Translations under genes and position numbers: made by a program | The notes under the pieces: generated by a model | What the model was told of the DNA's origin: nothing | What the model saw: only the letters and a program-made list of their open reading frames with translations | Database searches by the model: none | Shown: one piece after another, positions 25,896 to 33,634 of the stretch | Layout of the letters: every line of letters starts with the position of its first letter | How positions within the stretch are numbered: the first letter of the stretch is position 1 | Assembly: GCA_964431385.1 (NCBI GenBank) | Contig: CAYSJM010000011.1 | Span: 5,449 to 69,448, forward strand | Length of the DNA: 64,000 nt | Origin: UTCHB3 sp964431385 | Lineage (GTDB): Bacteria; Bacteroidota; Ignavibacteria; Ignavibacteriales; Ignavibacteriaceae | Direction: 5' to 3'

Positions 25896-27149
25896 TCACG
25901 CCATATTTTTAACGATTTCATTAGCGAATTCGCTGGTCTTCACTTCTTTTGCACCATCCATTAGTCTGGCAAAATCATAAGTTACAACTTTGCTTGAGAT
26001 GGTTATTTGAAGTGCAGATTCAATAAGTCTTGCAACTTCTGACCAACCGATATAGTCGAACATCATAACACCGGAAAGAATCACTGATCCCGGGTTGATC
26101 TTGTCAAGATTAGCATACTTGGGTGCAGTGCCGTGTGTGGCTTCAAACAAACCGATTGAATAGCTAAGATTTGCTCCCGGTGCAATTCCAAGACCTCCAA
26201 CCTGTGCAGCTGCTGCATCAGAAAGATAATCACCATTCAGGTTAGGTGTGGCAACCACATCATATTCATCAGGTCTTAAAAGAACCTGCTGGAACATGCT
26301 GTCTGCAATTCTGTCTTTAATTAGCAATTTTCCCTCAGGAACTTTGCCGCCATAGGTTGACCAAACTTCATCCTCAGAGACGGTTACGGCACCAAATTCT
26401 TCTTTGGCAACTTCATATCCCCACTCTTTAAATGAACCTTCGGTAAACTTCATGATATTACCTTTGTGCACTAGAGTCACGCTTTTTCTGTTATGGTCAA
26501 GAGCATATTCGATTGCTTTTTTGATCAATCTTTTTGAACCAAATGCCGACATAGGTTTTACACCGATTCCTGATTCAGGACGGATATTTTTACCAAATTT
26601 ACCGTTGATTAATTCGATAATCTCATTCGCTTCAGGTGATCCGGCTTTGAATTCAACTCCGGCGTAAACATCTTCAGTATTTTCTCTGAAAAGAACGATA
26701 TCAAGTTTTTCAGGAGTTTTAACAGGACTTGGTGTTCCGGTGTAATATTTTACAGGACGAACGCATGCAAAAAGATCGAGTCTTTGTCTCAAAGTTACAT
26801 TCAAGCTTCTGATACCACCTCCAACAGGAGTGGTTAATGGTCCTTTTATAGCAACAAGATATTCTTCAATTGCTTGAAGTGTCTCTTCAGGGAGCCATTC
26901 ATTTTCACCATAAACTTCGAGTGATTTTTCGCCCGCAAAAATTTCAGCCCAGGCTACTTTTTTCTTTCCACCAAAAACTTTTTCAACTGCTGCATCAAAA
27001 ACAACCTGTGAAGCTTTCCATATATCGGGACCTGTACCGTCACCTTCAATATAAAGCAATACCGGATTATCGGGTACTACAAGTTTCCCGTTATCCACTG
27101 TAATCTTTTCACCAAAAGCGGGAACTTTAATGTGTTTGTAGTTTCCCAT
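25896..27149 (-). CDS. icd: NADP-dependent isocitrate dehydrogenase
   Basis: Oxidative decarboxylation of isocitrate to 2-oxoglutarate. The 417-residue length and sequence match the bacterial homodimeric NADP type: YIEGDGTGPDIWKAS, substrate motif GGGIRSLNVTLRQ containing the regulatory Ser of the E. coli enzyme, FRENTEDVYAG, and the NADP-specificity segment HGTAPKYANLDKINPGS in which Lys-Tyr replace the Asp-Ile of NAD enzymes. Start ATG 27149 shares one base with the stop of the upstream flippase-like gene, and GGAGG lies upstream, so it ends a cluster SpoIID-maf-flippase-icd. Coupling of a TCA gene to an envelope cluster is unusual. Confidence 0.97.
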   Translation of the reverse strand: MGNYKHIKVPAFGEKITVDNGKLVVPDNPVLLYIEGDGTGPDIWKASQVVFDAAVEKVFGGKKKVAWAEIFAGEKSLEVYGENEWLPEETLQAIEEYLVAIKGPLTTPVGGGIRSLNVTLRQRLDLFACVRPVKYYTGTPSPVKTPEKLDIVLFRENTEDVYAGVEFKAGSPEANEIIELINGKFGKNIRPESGIGVKPMSAFGSKRLIKKAIEYALDHNRKSVTLVHKGNIMKFTEGSFKEWGYEVAKEEFGAVTVSEDEVWSTYGGKVPEGKLLIKDRIADSMFQQVLLRPDEYDVVATPNLNGDYLSDAAAAQVGGLGIAPGANLSYSIGLFEATHGTAPKYANLDKINPGSVILSGVMMFDYIGWSEVARLIESALQITISSKVVTYDFARLMDGAKEVKTSEFANEIVKNMA

Positions 27150-28117
27150 TAGCTGACCTCCTTTTCATTAAGTTTATTTAAATCAATTTTCCCTGACCGC
27201 CTCTGGAACAAGCCAAAAGCCACTAATCCGACAATTACTGCAAACCATAGCGTCGCTACTCGAATAAGGATTGTGGATGAGACCGCAACCGCTTCAGATT
27301 TACCAAGCGACTGTATGAATAATGTAAAAAGTGCGTCTGCTGCACCCAATCCCCCTGGCAAAAACGAGAGTGCCCCGGCGACAGTAGCGAATGAGTAGTA
27401 AAATGAAGCCCTGAATAGAGACACATCAACAGAAAAATCTTCCAAAATCAAAAAATACGCATAACATTCGAAAAACCATGACAATAAACTAAAGATTGTC
27501 ATTAAAAAAATTGGTTTAGGCTTCAACAGAATATAAGCACTCTCATACAATTCATGCAGATGAGGCATAAAGTTTTCTAAAAACCGTAATTTCCCCATTG
27601 TATCTATAAGTCCGAGTGACATTTTTCGACTCGAAATAACTACAATCATTACCACAAAAGCTATTATGGCACCTATAGCAAATTCTTTGCCGTAGTTGAA
27701 GCTCAAAGCCCCAACCAGTGCAATTATCATAAGAGCAGTCATATCAGTAACTCTCTCTGCAAAGATAACCGGGGCTGTTTTGCTTACTGCGATACCGGTT
27801 CTTTCTTTAAGCAAAAAAGATTTTAGAACTTCTCCCATTTTCCCTGGTGTAACACTCAGAACAAAGCCACTCAAGAAAATCAGGAATGATTCACCTGCTC
27901 CAATTTTCACTCCGATCAAACCAAGATAGTAATGCCACTTGATGAATCGGAAAATGTAATTAGCAAAGACTAACAGTAGAATAACCGGAACCAGATATAA
28001 ACTAAAACCCGAGAGTGCTGTTAAAACTTTATCGAGATCCGCGTAGATTGAGAAACCAAGATAAATTACCACTGAGGCTACAATCGAAAAGATTATTTTC
28101 CTTTTGTAGTTCTTCAA
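27149..28117 (-). CDS. Flippase-like integral membrane protein (UPF0104/LPG synthase TM family)
   Basis: A 322-residue polytopic membrane protein with about eight hydrophobic segments, matching the lysylphosphatidylglycerol synthase transmembrane-region/AglD-like family (PF03706). Landmarks: ALSGFSLYLVPVILLLVF, an FRFIKWHYYLG loop, LSGFVLSVTPGKMGEVLKSF (the most conserved motif), APVIFAERVTDM and FLPGGLGAADALFTLF. No catalytic soluble domain is attached. Members are thought to move lipid-linked substrates or to be structural relatives of MprF flippases; the substrate is unknown. It overlaps maf by 4 bp and icd by 1 bp. Confidence 0.9.
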   Translation of the reverse strand: MKNYKRKIIFSIVASVVIYLGFSIYADLDKVLTALSGFSLYLVPVILLLVFANYIFRFIKWHYYLGLIGVKIGAGESFLIFLSGFVLSVTPGKMGEVLKSFLLKERTGIAVSKTAPVIFAERVTDMTALMIIALVGALSFNYGKEFAIGAIIAFVVMIVVISSRKMSLGLIDTMGKLRFLENFMPHLHELYESAYILLKPKPIFLMTIFSLLSWFFECYAYFLILEDFSVDVSLFRASFYYSFATVAGALSFLPGGLGAADALFTLFIQSLGKSEAVAVSSTILIRVATLWFAVIVGLVAFGLFQRRSGKIDLNKLNEKEVS

Positions 28118-28692
28118 TCCATAACTTTCTTTAGTGCTTTATAAACGGCATTTGTAGGAAGCCCCATAACATTATAATAACAACCTGAAATGCTCTCCAT
28201 GAATATGGAACCATACCCATCTTGGACGCCGTAACCACCGGCTTTGTCGTAGGAACTGCCGGTAGCCACATATCCGGCAATTTCCTCTACAGAAAGGGAG
28301 GTAAACCGCACTTTTGTTTCAACCGAGGAGTCGATTCTCCGTCCATTCTTAGTGTTAAAAACAGAAAACCCGGTTACAACTGTATGTTCATTTCCACTGA
28401 GCATCGAAAGCATCATCTTCGCTTCATCCGGATTAGCCGGTTTGCCCAGAATTTCATTATCAAGCACCACAATTGTATCTGCTGTAACGATAATACCTTC
28501 GATTCCGCGCGTTAGGGCATCATCCATTTTGCGTTTTGCAAGAAGTAGTGCCACTTCTTTTTTTGGCACTTTAGAATCAAATGATTCATCGGTATTAAGA
28601 GAGATAAATTCCAATTTACTCACAATCTGTCCGAGAAGGAATCGCCTTCTTGGAGATGCTGATGCGAGTACCACTTCTATATCAATTATCAT
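28114..28692 (-). CDS. maf: Maf family nucleoside triphosphate pyrophosphatase
   Basis: A 192-residue house-cleaning pyrophosphatase that hydrolyses non-canonical or UTP/dTTP-type nucleotides. Conserved motifs: VLASASPRRRFLLG near the N-terminus (phosphate-binding), LAKRKMDDA, VTADTIVVLDNEILGKP with the catalytic Asp, EHTVVTGF, and the C-terminal YDKAGGYGVQDGYGSIFMES with GCYYNVMGLP. The full length is typical. It overlaps the SpoIID gene upstream by 11 bp and the flippase gene downstream by 4 bp. Confidence 0.96.
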   Translation of the reverse strand: MIIDIEVVLASASPRRRFLLGQIVSKLEFISLNTDESFDSKVPKKEVALLLAKRKMDDALTRGIEGIIVTADTIVVLDNEILGKPANPDEAKMMLSMLSGNEHTVVTGFSVFNTKNGRRIDSSVETKVRFTSLSVEEIAGYVATGSSYDKAGGYGVQDGYGSIFMESISGCYYNVMGLPTNAVYKALKKVMD

Positions 28693-29953
28693 AAACTTGT
28701 GTAATTTCTGTACCCGGGAAAAAATGAGCGAGTATGGTCGTATAAGGAACTTCAGCTCGGCTAAGGTTTAATGCACCCCACTGACACATACCAACACCGT
28801 GACCATTCCCCTTCCCCGTTAAAATCACTTTATTAAGCACTCCATCTTTTTGCACGAGATCAATCGTAAAATTTGAACTCCTGAGGATAGTATTATCTTT
28901 TTTACTCTTAATAATATCTCGAATTTTTGAACCGGGAATTACTAAAGGTTTTTGATCTTTTATAAGAGCAATAAGATTTTTAGCTCTTCCTGAGGGATGT
29001 CGTTCTTTTATTTCAAGTCCTTCGAGTACCAGGTTTTTAGACTTTATTAATTGAGCGTCAAAAAGGTATTTTATTATTTCAAATGGTGCGTAAGATTCAG
29101 TCCATCGATATGATGGCGATTTTTCACAGTAGGGCGGGTCGCCGTCAGGAACACCTTTTAAGTAAGGTAAGTTTACGGGTCCAAAAACATTTGCGATATC
29201 TTCAGTATAACCCCCACAATTTGCGTGATAAAATACCATTGCGGGTTTTTGCTGATAGGTCAGGATAAGCCCCTCGGTTTCCCTCACAGCTCTGCTGTCG
29301 ATCCCCGTTTCAACATCCAGCCCTCCGTACGCCTGATCTTTCACTCCGTCAGTTACATCATAAATACTTCGTTTTTCAACGATGCGGTTCAAGGCAAATG
29401 TTCTGCCTGCAACCGCTGCACATTTGAGAGCTTCAAAATAATAGTTGTTTTTTAGTCCTATCTCGAGGGGAACAACCCCTAATAGATAATCTTCAAGGTC
29501 TAAATAATTCACGACAAAAGTTTTTGAGCCTTGAGCTACAAACCAAAGTTCACCCCGATATGATTTTTTATGAAAGTTGATAAACTCAGACTTTTTTGAG
29601 GGTCTGATTTTAAGCGTGGTTGCTGAGATAGAACTTGATTGTGAAATAAGAGTGACACTTCCCTTAATAGAAGATACTGTTACCTTTTCCCCTTCCGATA
29701 TTATCCCCTTTTTTTCATCTCCGATATATATTTCAGTATCAACATCCAACCTAAATGAAAATTCCTTAGTCTCTTCATCGATAAGAACACGAATGTTTTG
29801 TCTTAATTTTGTTTGTGTATTGCTGTTCGTTTTATCAGGGATTGAGCCTGTTGAACTACGAATAGTGGCTGAACAAGAAGAGAAAAAGAAAGGAAAAACT
29901 AACAGGAGATAAAAAAATATTCTTTGGGTGGAATTTACAGGGAAAGAGAACAA
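28682..29953 (-). CDS. SpoIID/LytB domain lipoprotein
   Basis: A 423-residue envelope protein. The N-terminus has a signal with a lipobox-like FFFSSCSATIRSS (Cys around residue 26), so it is probably a lipoprotein. The SpoIID/LytB region (about residues 130-400) shows VNYLDLEDYLLGVVPLEIG, ALKCAAVAGRTFAL, SRAVRETEGLILTY, FYHANCGGYTEDIANVFG and GNGHGVGMCQWGA. In Bacillus SpoIID is a lytic transglycosylase acting on denuded glycan strands; many non-sporulating bacteria carry such proteins for peptidoglycan turnover. It is 13 bp downstream of the FN3-like gene and overlaps maf by 11 bp. Confidence 0.93.
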   Translation of the reverse strand: MFSFPVNSTQRIFFYLLLVFPFFFSSCSATIRSSTGSIPDKTNSNTQTKLRQNIRVLIDEETKEFSFRLDVDTEIYIGDEKKGIISEGEKVTVSSIKGSVTLISQSSSISATTLKIRPSKKSEFINFHKKSYRGELWFVAQGSKTFVVNYLDLEDYLLGVVPLEIGLKNNYYFEALKCAAVAGRTFALNRIVEKRSIYDVTDGVKDQAYGGLDVETGIDSRAVRETEGLILTYQQKPAMVFYHANCGGYTEDIANVFGPVNLPYLKGVPDGDPPYCEKSPSYRWTESYAPFEIIKYLFDAQLIKSKNLVLEGLEIKERHPSGRAKNLIALIKDQKPLVIPGSKIRDIIKSKKDNTILRSSNFTIDLVQKDGVLNKVILTGKGNGHGVGMCQWGALNLSRAEVPYTTILAHFFPGTEITQVYDN

Positions 29954-29966
29954 TTTTACTGTTATT

Positions 29967-30362
29967 CTAACGGAACATTGCCTTTATGCTGCCCCAGGTC
30001 TTCTTAAAACCTGAAACCGAATGACTGACTGAAACTTCTTTCGAGTAGGAAGAGAAATTATCTCTGTCATTAATTTTTAGTCTGTACACATAAATTACAT
30101 CGGTGGTTTTGTAAGCACCTTCATCGTAAAATACATAATAAGAATTATTGCCTTTTGGCCTGACGGTGGTAACTTCTGTGAAAGGAGTGTTGTGGGTTCT
30201 TCTCTCAATGGTAAACTCTCTAAGGTTGCTCTCAGAAGTGGTTTTCCATTCAATCTTTACTTTCCCGTCTTCGCTTTTAGCGTAGAAGAAGTCGAGAAAA
30301 GCACCGGCTATAAGGGAGCCGATAGAAAAAATCAGTGCGAGAAAAATTACTTTTACTTTCAT
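29967..30362 (-). CDS. Small secreted FN3-like protein
   Basis: A 131-residue exported protein. Residues 1-20 (VKVIFLALIFSIGSLIAGA) form a signal peptide. Residues 25-112 resemble the FN3-like module that usually precedes T9SS sorting domains: VKIEWKTTSESNLREFTIER and VYRLKINDRDNFSSYSKEVSV. Here the module stands alone and no sorting domain follows; the protein ends in a basic tail (KKTWGSIKAMFR). It is the first gene of the cluster running to icd, and its upstream region contains the unusual hairpin/hexamer-repeat DNA at 30491-30612. Confidence 0.72.
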   Translation of the reverse strand: MKVKVIFLALIFSIGSLIAGAFLDFFYAKSEDGKVKIEWKTTSESNLREFTIERRTHNTPFTEVTTVRPKGNNSYYVFYDEGAYKTTDVIYVYRLKINDRDNFSSYSKEVSVSHSVSGFKKTWGSIKAMFR

Positions 30363-30490
30363 ACATGCAATATAACTGGTTTAGAGCAAAAATCAAAGAG
30401 AAAAAGAAATATTTTTTAGCCCCATGTGATTTGGAGTACTTAGGAACCACGGTAATTCATCTGTGAAAGAAAATTCATCAAAAAGATTGT

Positions 30491-30612
30491 GATATGTGAT
30501 TGTGACCTTATATATATAAGCGGGTCACAATAAATATCTTCACATATCTCTATTGTGATTGTGAAATCCATATATATTCATCACAATCACAATCACAATT
30601 ACAATTACAAAG
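30491..30612. repeat. Nested inverted repeats and TCACAA hexamer array in a 340-bp intergenic region
   Basis: Region 30363-30700 has no gene. Within it, GATATGTGA (30491-30499) pairs with TCACATATC (30540-30548), enclosing ATTGTGACC (30499-30507) paired with GGTCACAAT (30523-30531) around an alternating TTATATATATAA core. Immediately after comes a second perfect inverted repeat, ATTGTGATTGTGA (30552-30564) with TCACAATCACAAT (30581-30593), and then hexamer copies of the type TCACAA/TTACAA continue to about 30612. It is upstream of the FN3-like gene and downstream of rsgA (both minus). It may be a protein-binding array or a structured leader or small RNA. Confidence 0.8.
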
Positions 30613-30678
30613 ATTTACAGCCATGGTATTTTACACCCAAAAAGGGGACTTTGGAAATGCGCGAGGAAATCAGGTACA

Positions 30679-30702
30679 GAAGTATTTACAGTTAAATACT
30701 TC
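30679..30702 (-). terminator. Hairpin overlapping the rsgA stop codon
   Basis: GAAGTATTTA (30679-30688) and TAAATACTTC (30693-30702) form a perfect 10-bp stem with a 4-nt loop that includes the last two bases of the rsgA stop region. No T-run follows on the minus strand, so it may protect the 3' end rather than terminate. Confidence 0.45.
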
Positions 30703-31615
30703 AATACACCATGTCTTCTTCGATGTTATCCAGGAGTCGCAGATAACTGTCATATCTTTCCGGTGAAATCTCACCGTGTTCGACAGCTTCCATCACTTCA
30801 CACCCCGGTTCATGGTGATGTGTGCAAGGTTTATATTTGCAATTTTGTAAATGATCAGCAAATTCAACAAAATAGTGACTGAGATCATCTTTTTGTATCC
30901 CAAAAGGGGCAATTTCCCTGATCCCCGGAGTATCAATAAGAAAAGTATCTTTATCGATTCTGTTCATATTTACAATAACCGTAGTGTGTTTACCTCTTTG
31001 AGAAAAGGCACTTACCGCCCCTGTTGCGAGGCTGAGTTCAGGGAAAAGGGCATTAATGAGTGAGGATTTCCCCACACCTGAATGTCCCCAGAACAAACTT
31101 TTCTTCCCGATAAATCCTTTTCTTAATTCATCAATTCCCTCTCCGGTGATAGCAGAGACAGGGAAAAGATCATAACCCAAACCGGTGTAAAGTTCACCCC
31201 ACAGTTCAGGTTCTTCGGGTATATCGACCAGGTCCATTTTGTTAAAAACAATTACAGGATGAATATTTGAACTTTCAGCAATCACCAAAAATCTGTCGAG
31301 CGCCTTGTTATTAAAAGGTGGAACACCAAACGAACAGATGATAAAAATCTGATCGATATTTGCGGCGATAACCTGTTCAAGTCGCTCACCTCTTAGCGTC
31401 GAACCCTTTATTTTGGGGGCTTTCCTCGAGATATAATTTCTTCTCGAATCAACTGAGAAGATTACTCCTGAGGTTTCATCGATTTTGTCAAACTCAACAT
31501 AGTCGCCCACAACGGCAATATCAGTCAGTAAGAGTTTATCTTTTTTCATCCGCAGATCGTGTTTAAACTTGCCACGAAGGACACACCTTATAACGATGTC
31601 TGTATTTTCAGGCAT
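30701..31615 (-). CDS. rsgA: Ribosome small subunit-dependent GTPase A
   Basis: A 304-residue circularly permuted GTPase that checks 30S maturation. N-terminal OB fold (about residues 8-68), then the permuted order G4 FNKMDLVD, G1 GHSGVGKSSLI, G3 DTPGI, as in RsgA/YjeQ. The C-terminal zinc finger has CKYKPCTHHHEPGCEV with the Cys/Cys/His/Cys ligands. The start ATG 31615 gives MPENTDIVIRCVLRGKF. It lies 59 bp after the start of the minus-strand OMP gene's stop (31675) and is followed by the structured intergenic region. No other ribosome-assembly gene is adjacent. Confidence 0.96.
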   Translation of the reverse strand: MPENTDIVIRCVLRGKFKHDLRMKKDKLLLTDIAVVGDYVEFDKIDETSGVIFSVDSRRNYISRKAPKIKGSTLRGERLEQVIAANIDQIFIICSFGVPPFNNKALDRFLVIAESSNIHPVIVFNKMDLVDIPEEPELWGELYTGLGYDLFPVSAITGEGIDELRKGFIGKKSLFWGHSGVGKSSLINALFPELSLATGAVSAFSQRGKHTTVIVNMNRIDKDTFLIDTPGIREIAPFGIQKDDLSHYFVEFADHLQNCKYKPCTHHHEPGCEVMEAVEHGEISPERYDSYLRLLDNIEEDMVY

Positions 31616-31674
31616 TACCCAATGGCTCTGCCCTTCAATTCGGATGAGTAGCCCCTTAATTTGAGTCTCCGGTC

Positions 31675-33090
31675 TTAAAATCTGAAAGAAACACCAAATA
31701 CAACATTATTATATGTTATGTCCTGTAATGTTCTTGATTGATTATATCCATAATTCTCACCAAAATCTTTCCACCAGCCATACATATAAGCTACATCAAA
31801 AGATAATTCTCCATCGAGGAGGTAGCCAATACCGGCGGTGAGAAATTTGCGGTCATATTCAGCAGGGTCATCTTTATAAGGAGATTTTTGAGTGAAGTAG
31901 CCTGCTCTTACTCTCGCGTCAATCATCGGAATTGTATATTCTGCTCCGAAGTTGTAGTTAAGTACAGCTCTTAGACTTGACTGCACATCCTTGTTCAAAC
32001 TTGCCACAAAAGAATTTCCCAATCCGGAAACATCTCTGAATTTGGTTTGTGAATAATCTGTGAATGAAGCCTGACCGGAAAGTATCAATCCTCTTACATT
32101 AAATGAAATACCACCACTAAATTTAAAAGGTGTTGATATTTCGTACTCAACATCACTGGTATAATCCGCCGGATCGATTGATACGACTCTTCCGTTTCCC
32201 CAGGTTGAAGAAGCTTCCACGCCATACTTTTCCTTTATGGTATAAGATTTTGGAACCTCCACTGTCATCCCAATTCTTGCGATATCACGAAGTTGATAAA
32301 GCATTCCAAACTTTATATCGTAGAAACTAATATCCCAACTTAGATTGGTTTTGTAGTCAAAATGCCTGAATTGTTTTGTAAAAGCATTTCCCGGAGCAAG
32401 TTCTGTACCGTCATAAACCCGGTTTACATCACTTTCTCTCATATCAAAATTGTTCTCATAGGTACCCTTCCCTATTCCAATTGTAACACCGAGAAAGAGA
32501 TTTTTATAGGCTTCATAAGCAGCTGAAAAATTCCAGATACCTGTAGAACCCGATTGTAACCTGGTTCCCGATTGATTCAATCGACCATTAATCAGAGTAG
32601 CTGAGTTATCATCAGTCAAATAAAGTTCAAAAGGTATGTCAGAATAACTGTTCAGATCCTGAATCATGGAATTGGTGCCGCCATTATAGCCATTAAAGGC
32701 TAACTTGCCGGAAAAATCGTGAACATTATTATACGAAGTTCCGAGAACCAAACTGCCTCTAAGTGTAGGAACAGGTATAAGCATCGAAAAGTTATCGATA
32801 TTCGCAGCTGAATTGTTCACACTATTCTGATTGCCAAAAAAAGTAGTGTTGTTTCCGGTACTCGAATACTTAAATCCACCGCCGAGTTCAAACCTTCTGA
32901 CCAAAGCAATTCCGGCGGGATTAGAGTTCATCCCTAAACCATCGTCACTCATGGCAATAAATGCGTTTCCCATACCAATAGACCTTGCACCAGAACCAAA
33001 CCCGGGCATTGCGAGCCTGACGGCATCGTTAACAGTTTGCGAAAATGCAACACCCGAAGTTAAAAGTAATATTATAATCAATCTTTTCAT
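31675..33090 (-). CDS. FadL/OmpP1-like outer-membrane beta-barrel (PorV-like)
   Basis: A 471-residue outer-membrane protein. It has a signal peptide (LIIILLLTSGVAFSQ), then the PorV/UPF0164-like N-terminal hatch: PGFGSGARSIGMGNAFIAMS and GMNSNPAGIALV, followed by alternating amphipathic strands to the terminal aromatic residue (VVFGVSFRF). Strand-loop composition and the C-terminal Phe support a 14-strand barrel like FadL/TodX. These proteins take up hydrophobic compounds or, as PorV, help deliver T9SS cargo. Start ATG 33090 follows GGAGGTGG and overlaps the stop of the upstream lipoprotein gene by 4 bp (ATGA). It is the last gene of a three-gene operon with a sigma-54-type promoter. Confidence 0.9.
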   Translation of the reverse strand: MKRLIIILLLTSGVAFSQTVNDAVRLAMPGFGSGARSIGMGNAFIAMSDDGLGMNSNPAGIALVRRFELGGGFKYSSTGNNTTFFGNQNSVNNSAANIDNFSMLIPVPTLRGSLVLGTSYNNVHDFSGKLAFNGYNGGTNSMIQDLNSYSDIPFELYLTDDNSATLINGRLNQSGTRLQSGSTGIWNFSAAYEAYKNLFLGVTIGIGKGTYENNFDMRESDVNRVYDGTELAPGNAFTKQFRHFDYKTNLSWDISFYDIKFGMLYQLRDIARIGMTVEVPKSYTIKEKYGVEASSTWGNGRVVSIDPADYTSDVEYEISTPFKFSGGISFNVRGLILSGQASFTDYSQTKFRDVSGLGNSFVASLNKDVQSSLRAVLNYNFGAEYTIPMIDARVRAGYFTQKSPYKDDPAEYDRKFLTAGIGYLLDGELSFDVAYMYGWWKDFGENYGYNQSRTLQDITYNNVVFGVSFRF

Positions 33091-33623
33091 CTTCTGCCAC
33101 CTCCCGTATTACTACGCCCGGAATTATTTTTGCTATCGTCAGAATTTCCGCTTCTACTGCCGCTATCACTGCTTGTAGAGGATTTTGTAGCAGGTGTTGT
33201 GGAAGTGGTGGTTGAACCTGATGTTCCACTTGAACTGCCTGAACCGTTTCTCGTAGTTGTTGTTCCGGAATACTCGCCTGAAGAATTTCTTCCACCGTCA
33301 CGGTTTCTCAGGTTCGTTTTTTCTTTATCCCGTTTTCTGGTAACAGATGCTTCATGGTTGTTCTCTTCGCCATCACTTGAGCCACCCGCACCAACAGTTA
33401 CAGGAGTTATCGAATACCACCAAGGTAAAACATGATAATCAGAATACCCGCCAAAATATTTACCCGAATAGTAGGAATCAACATAATCTTCACTGTCATA
33501 ATCGCTCTCTATTTCAGTGATTTCAGCCTCCGAGAGAGCTTGACCGGAGTCAACTATTGTGTAGCAACCGCTTAAAATCAACGGTGCAAAGAGAAAAAAC
33601 AACATCAAAATTAAATTTTTCAT
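33087..33623 (-). CDS. Low-complexity Ser/Thr/Gly/Asn-rich lipoprotein
   Basis: A 178-residue lipoprotein of no family I recognise. The ATG at 33623 has GAGG at 7 nt; an alternative ATG at 33635 overlaps the previous stop. Signal with lipobox LILSGCYT; the mature protein begins CYT, as does the neighbour upstream. Residues 20-75 are acidic and Tyr/Trp-rich (YVDSYYSGKYFGGYSDYHVL), and about residues 80-178 are low-complexity Ser, Thr, Gly, Asn, Arg and Asp, expected to be disordered. Same architecture as the 426-residue protein upstream, so the two look like distant paralogs. It overlaps the barrel gene by 4 bp. Confidence 0.8.
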   Translation of the reverse strand: MKNLILMLFFLFAPLILSGCYTIVDSGQALSEAEITEIESDYDSEDYVDSYYSGKYFGGYSDYHVLPWWYSITPVTVGAGGSSDGEENNHEASVTRKRDKEKTNLRNRDGGRNSSGEYSGTTTTRNGSGSSSGTSGSTTTSTTPATKSSTSSDSGSRSGNSDDSKNNSGRSNTGGGRR

Positions 33624-33634
33624 TTCAAACCTCA

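Noticed and set aside
30491..30612. CRISPR or CRP-site interpretation of TGTGA/TCACA words
   Set aside because: There are no spacers of constant length, and the half-sites are separated by 15-16 bp or more rather than the 6 bp of a CRP site.
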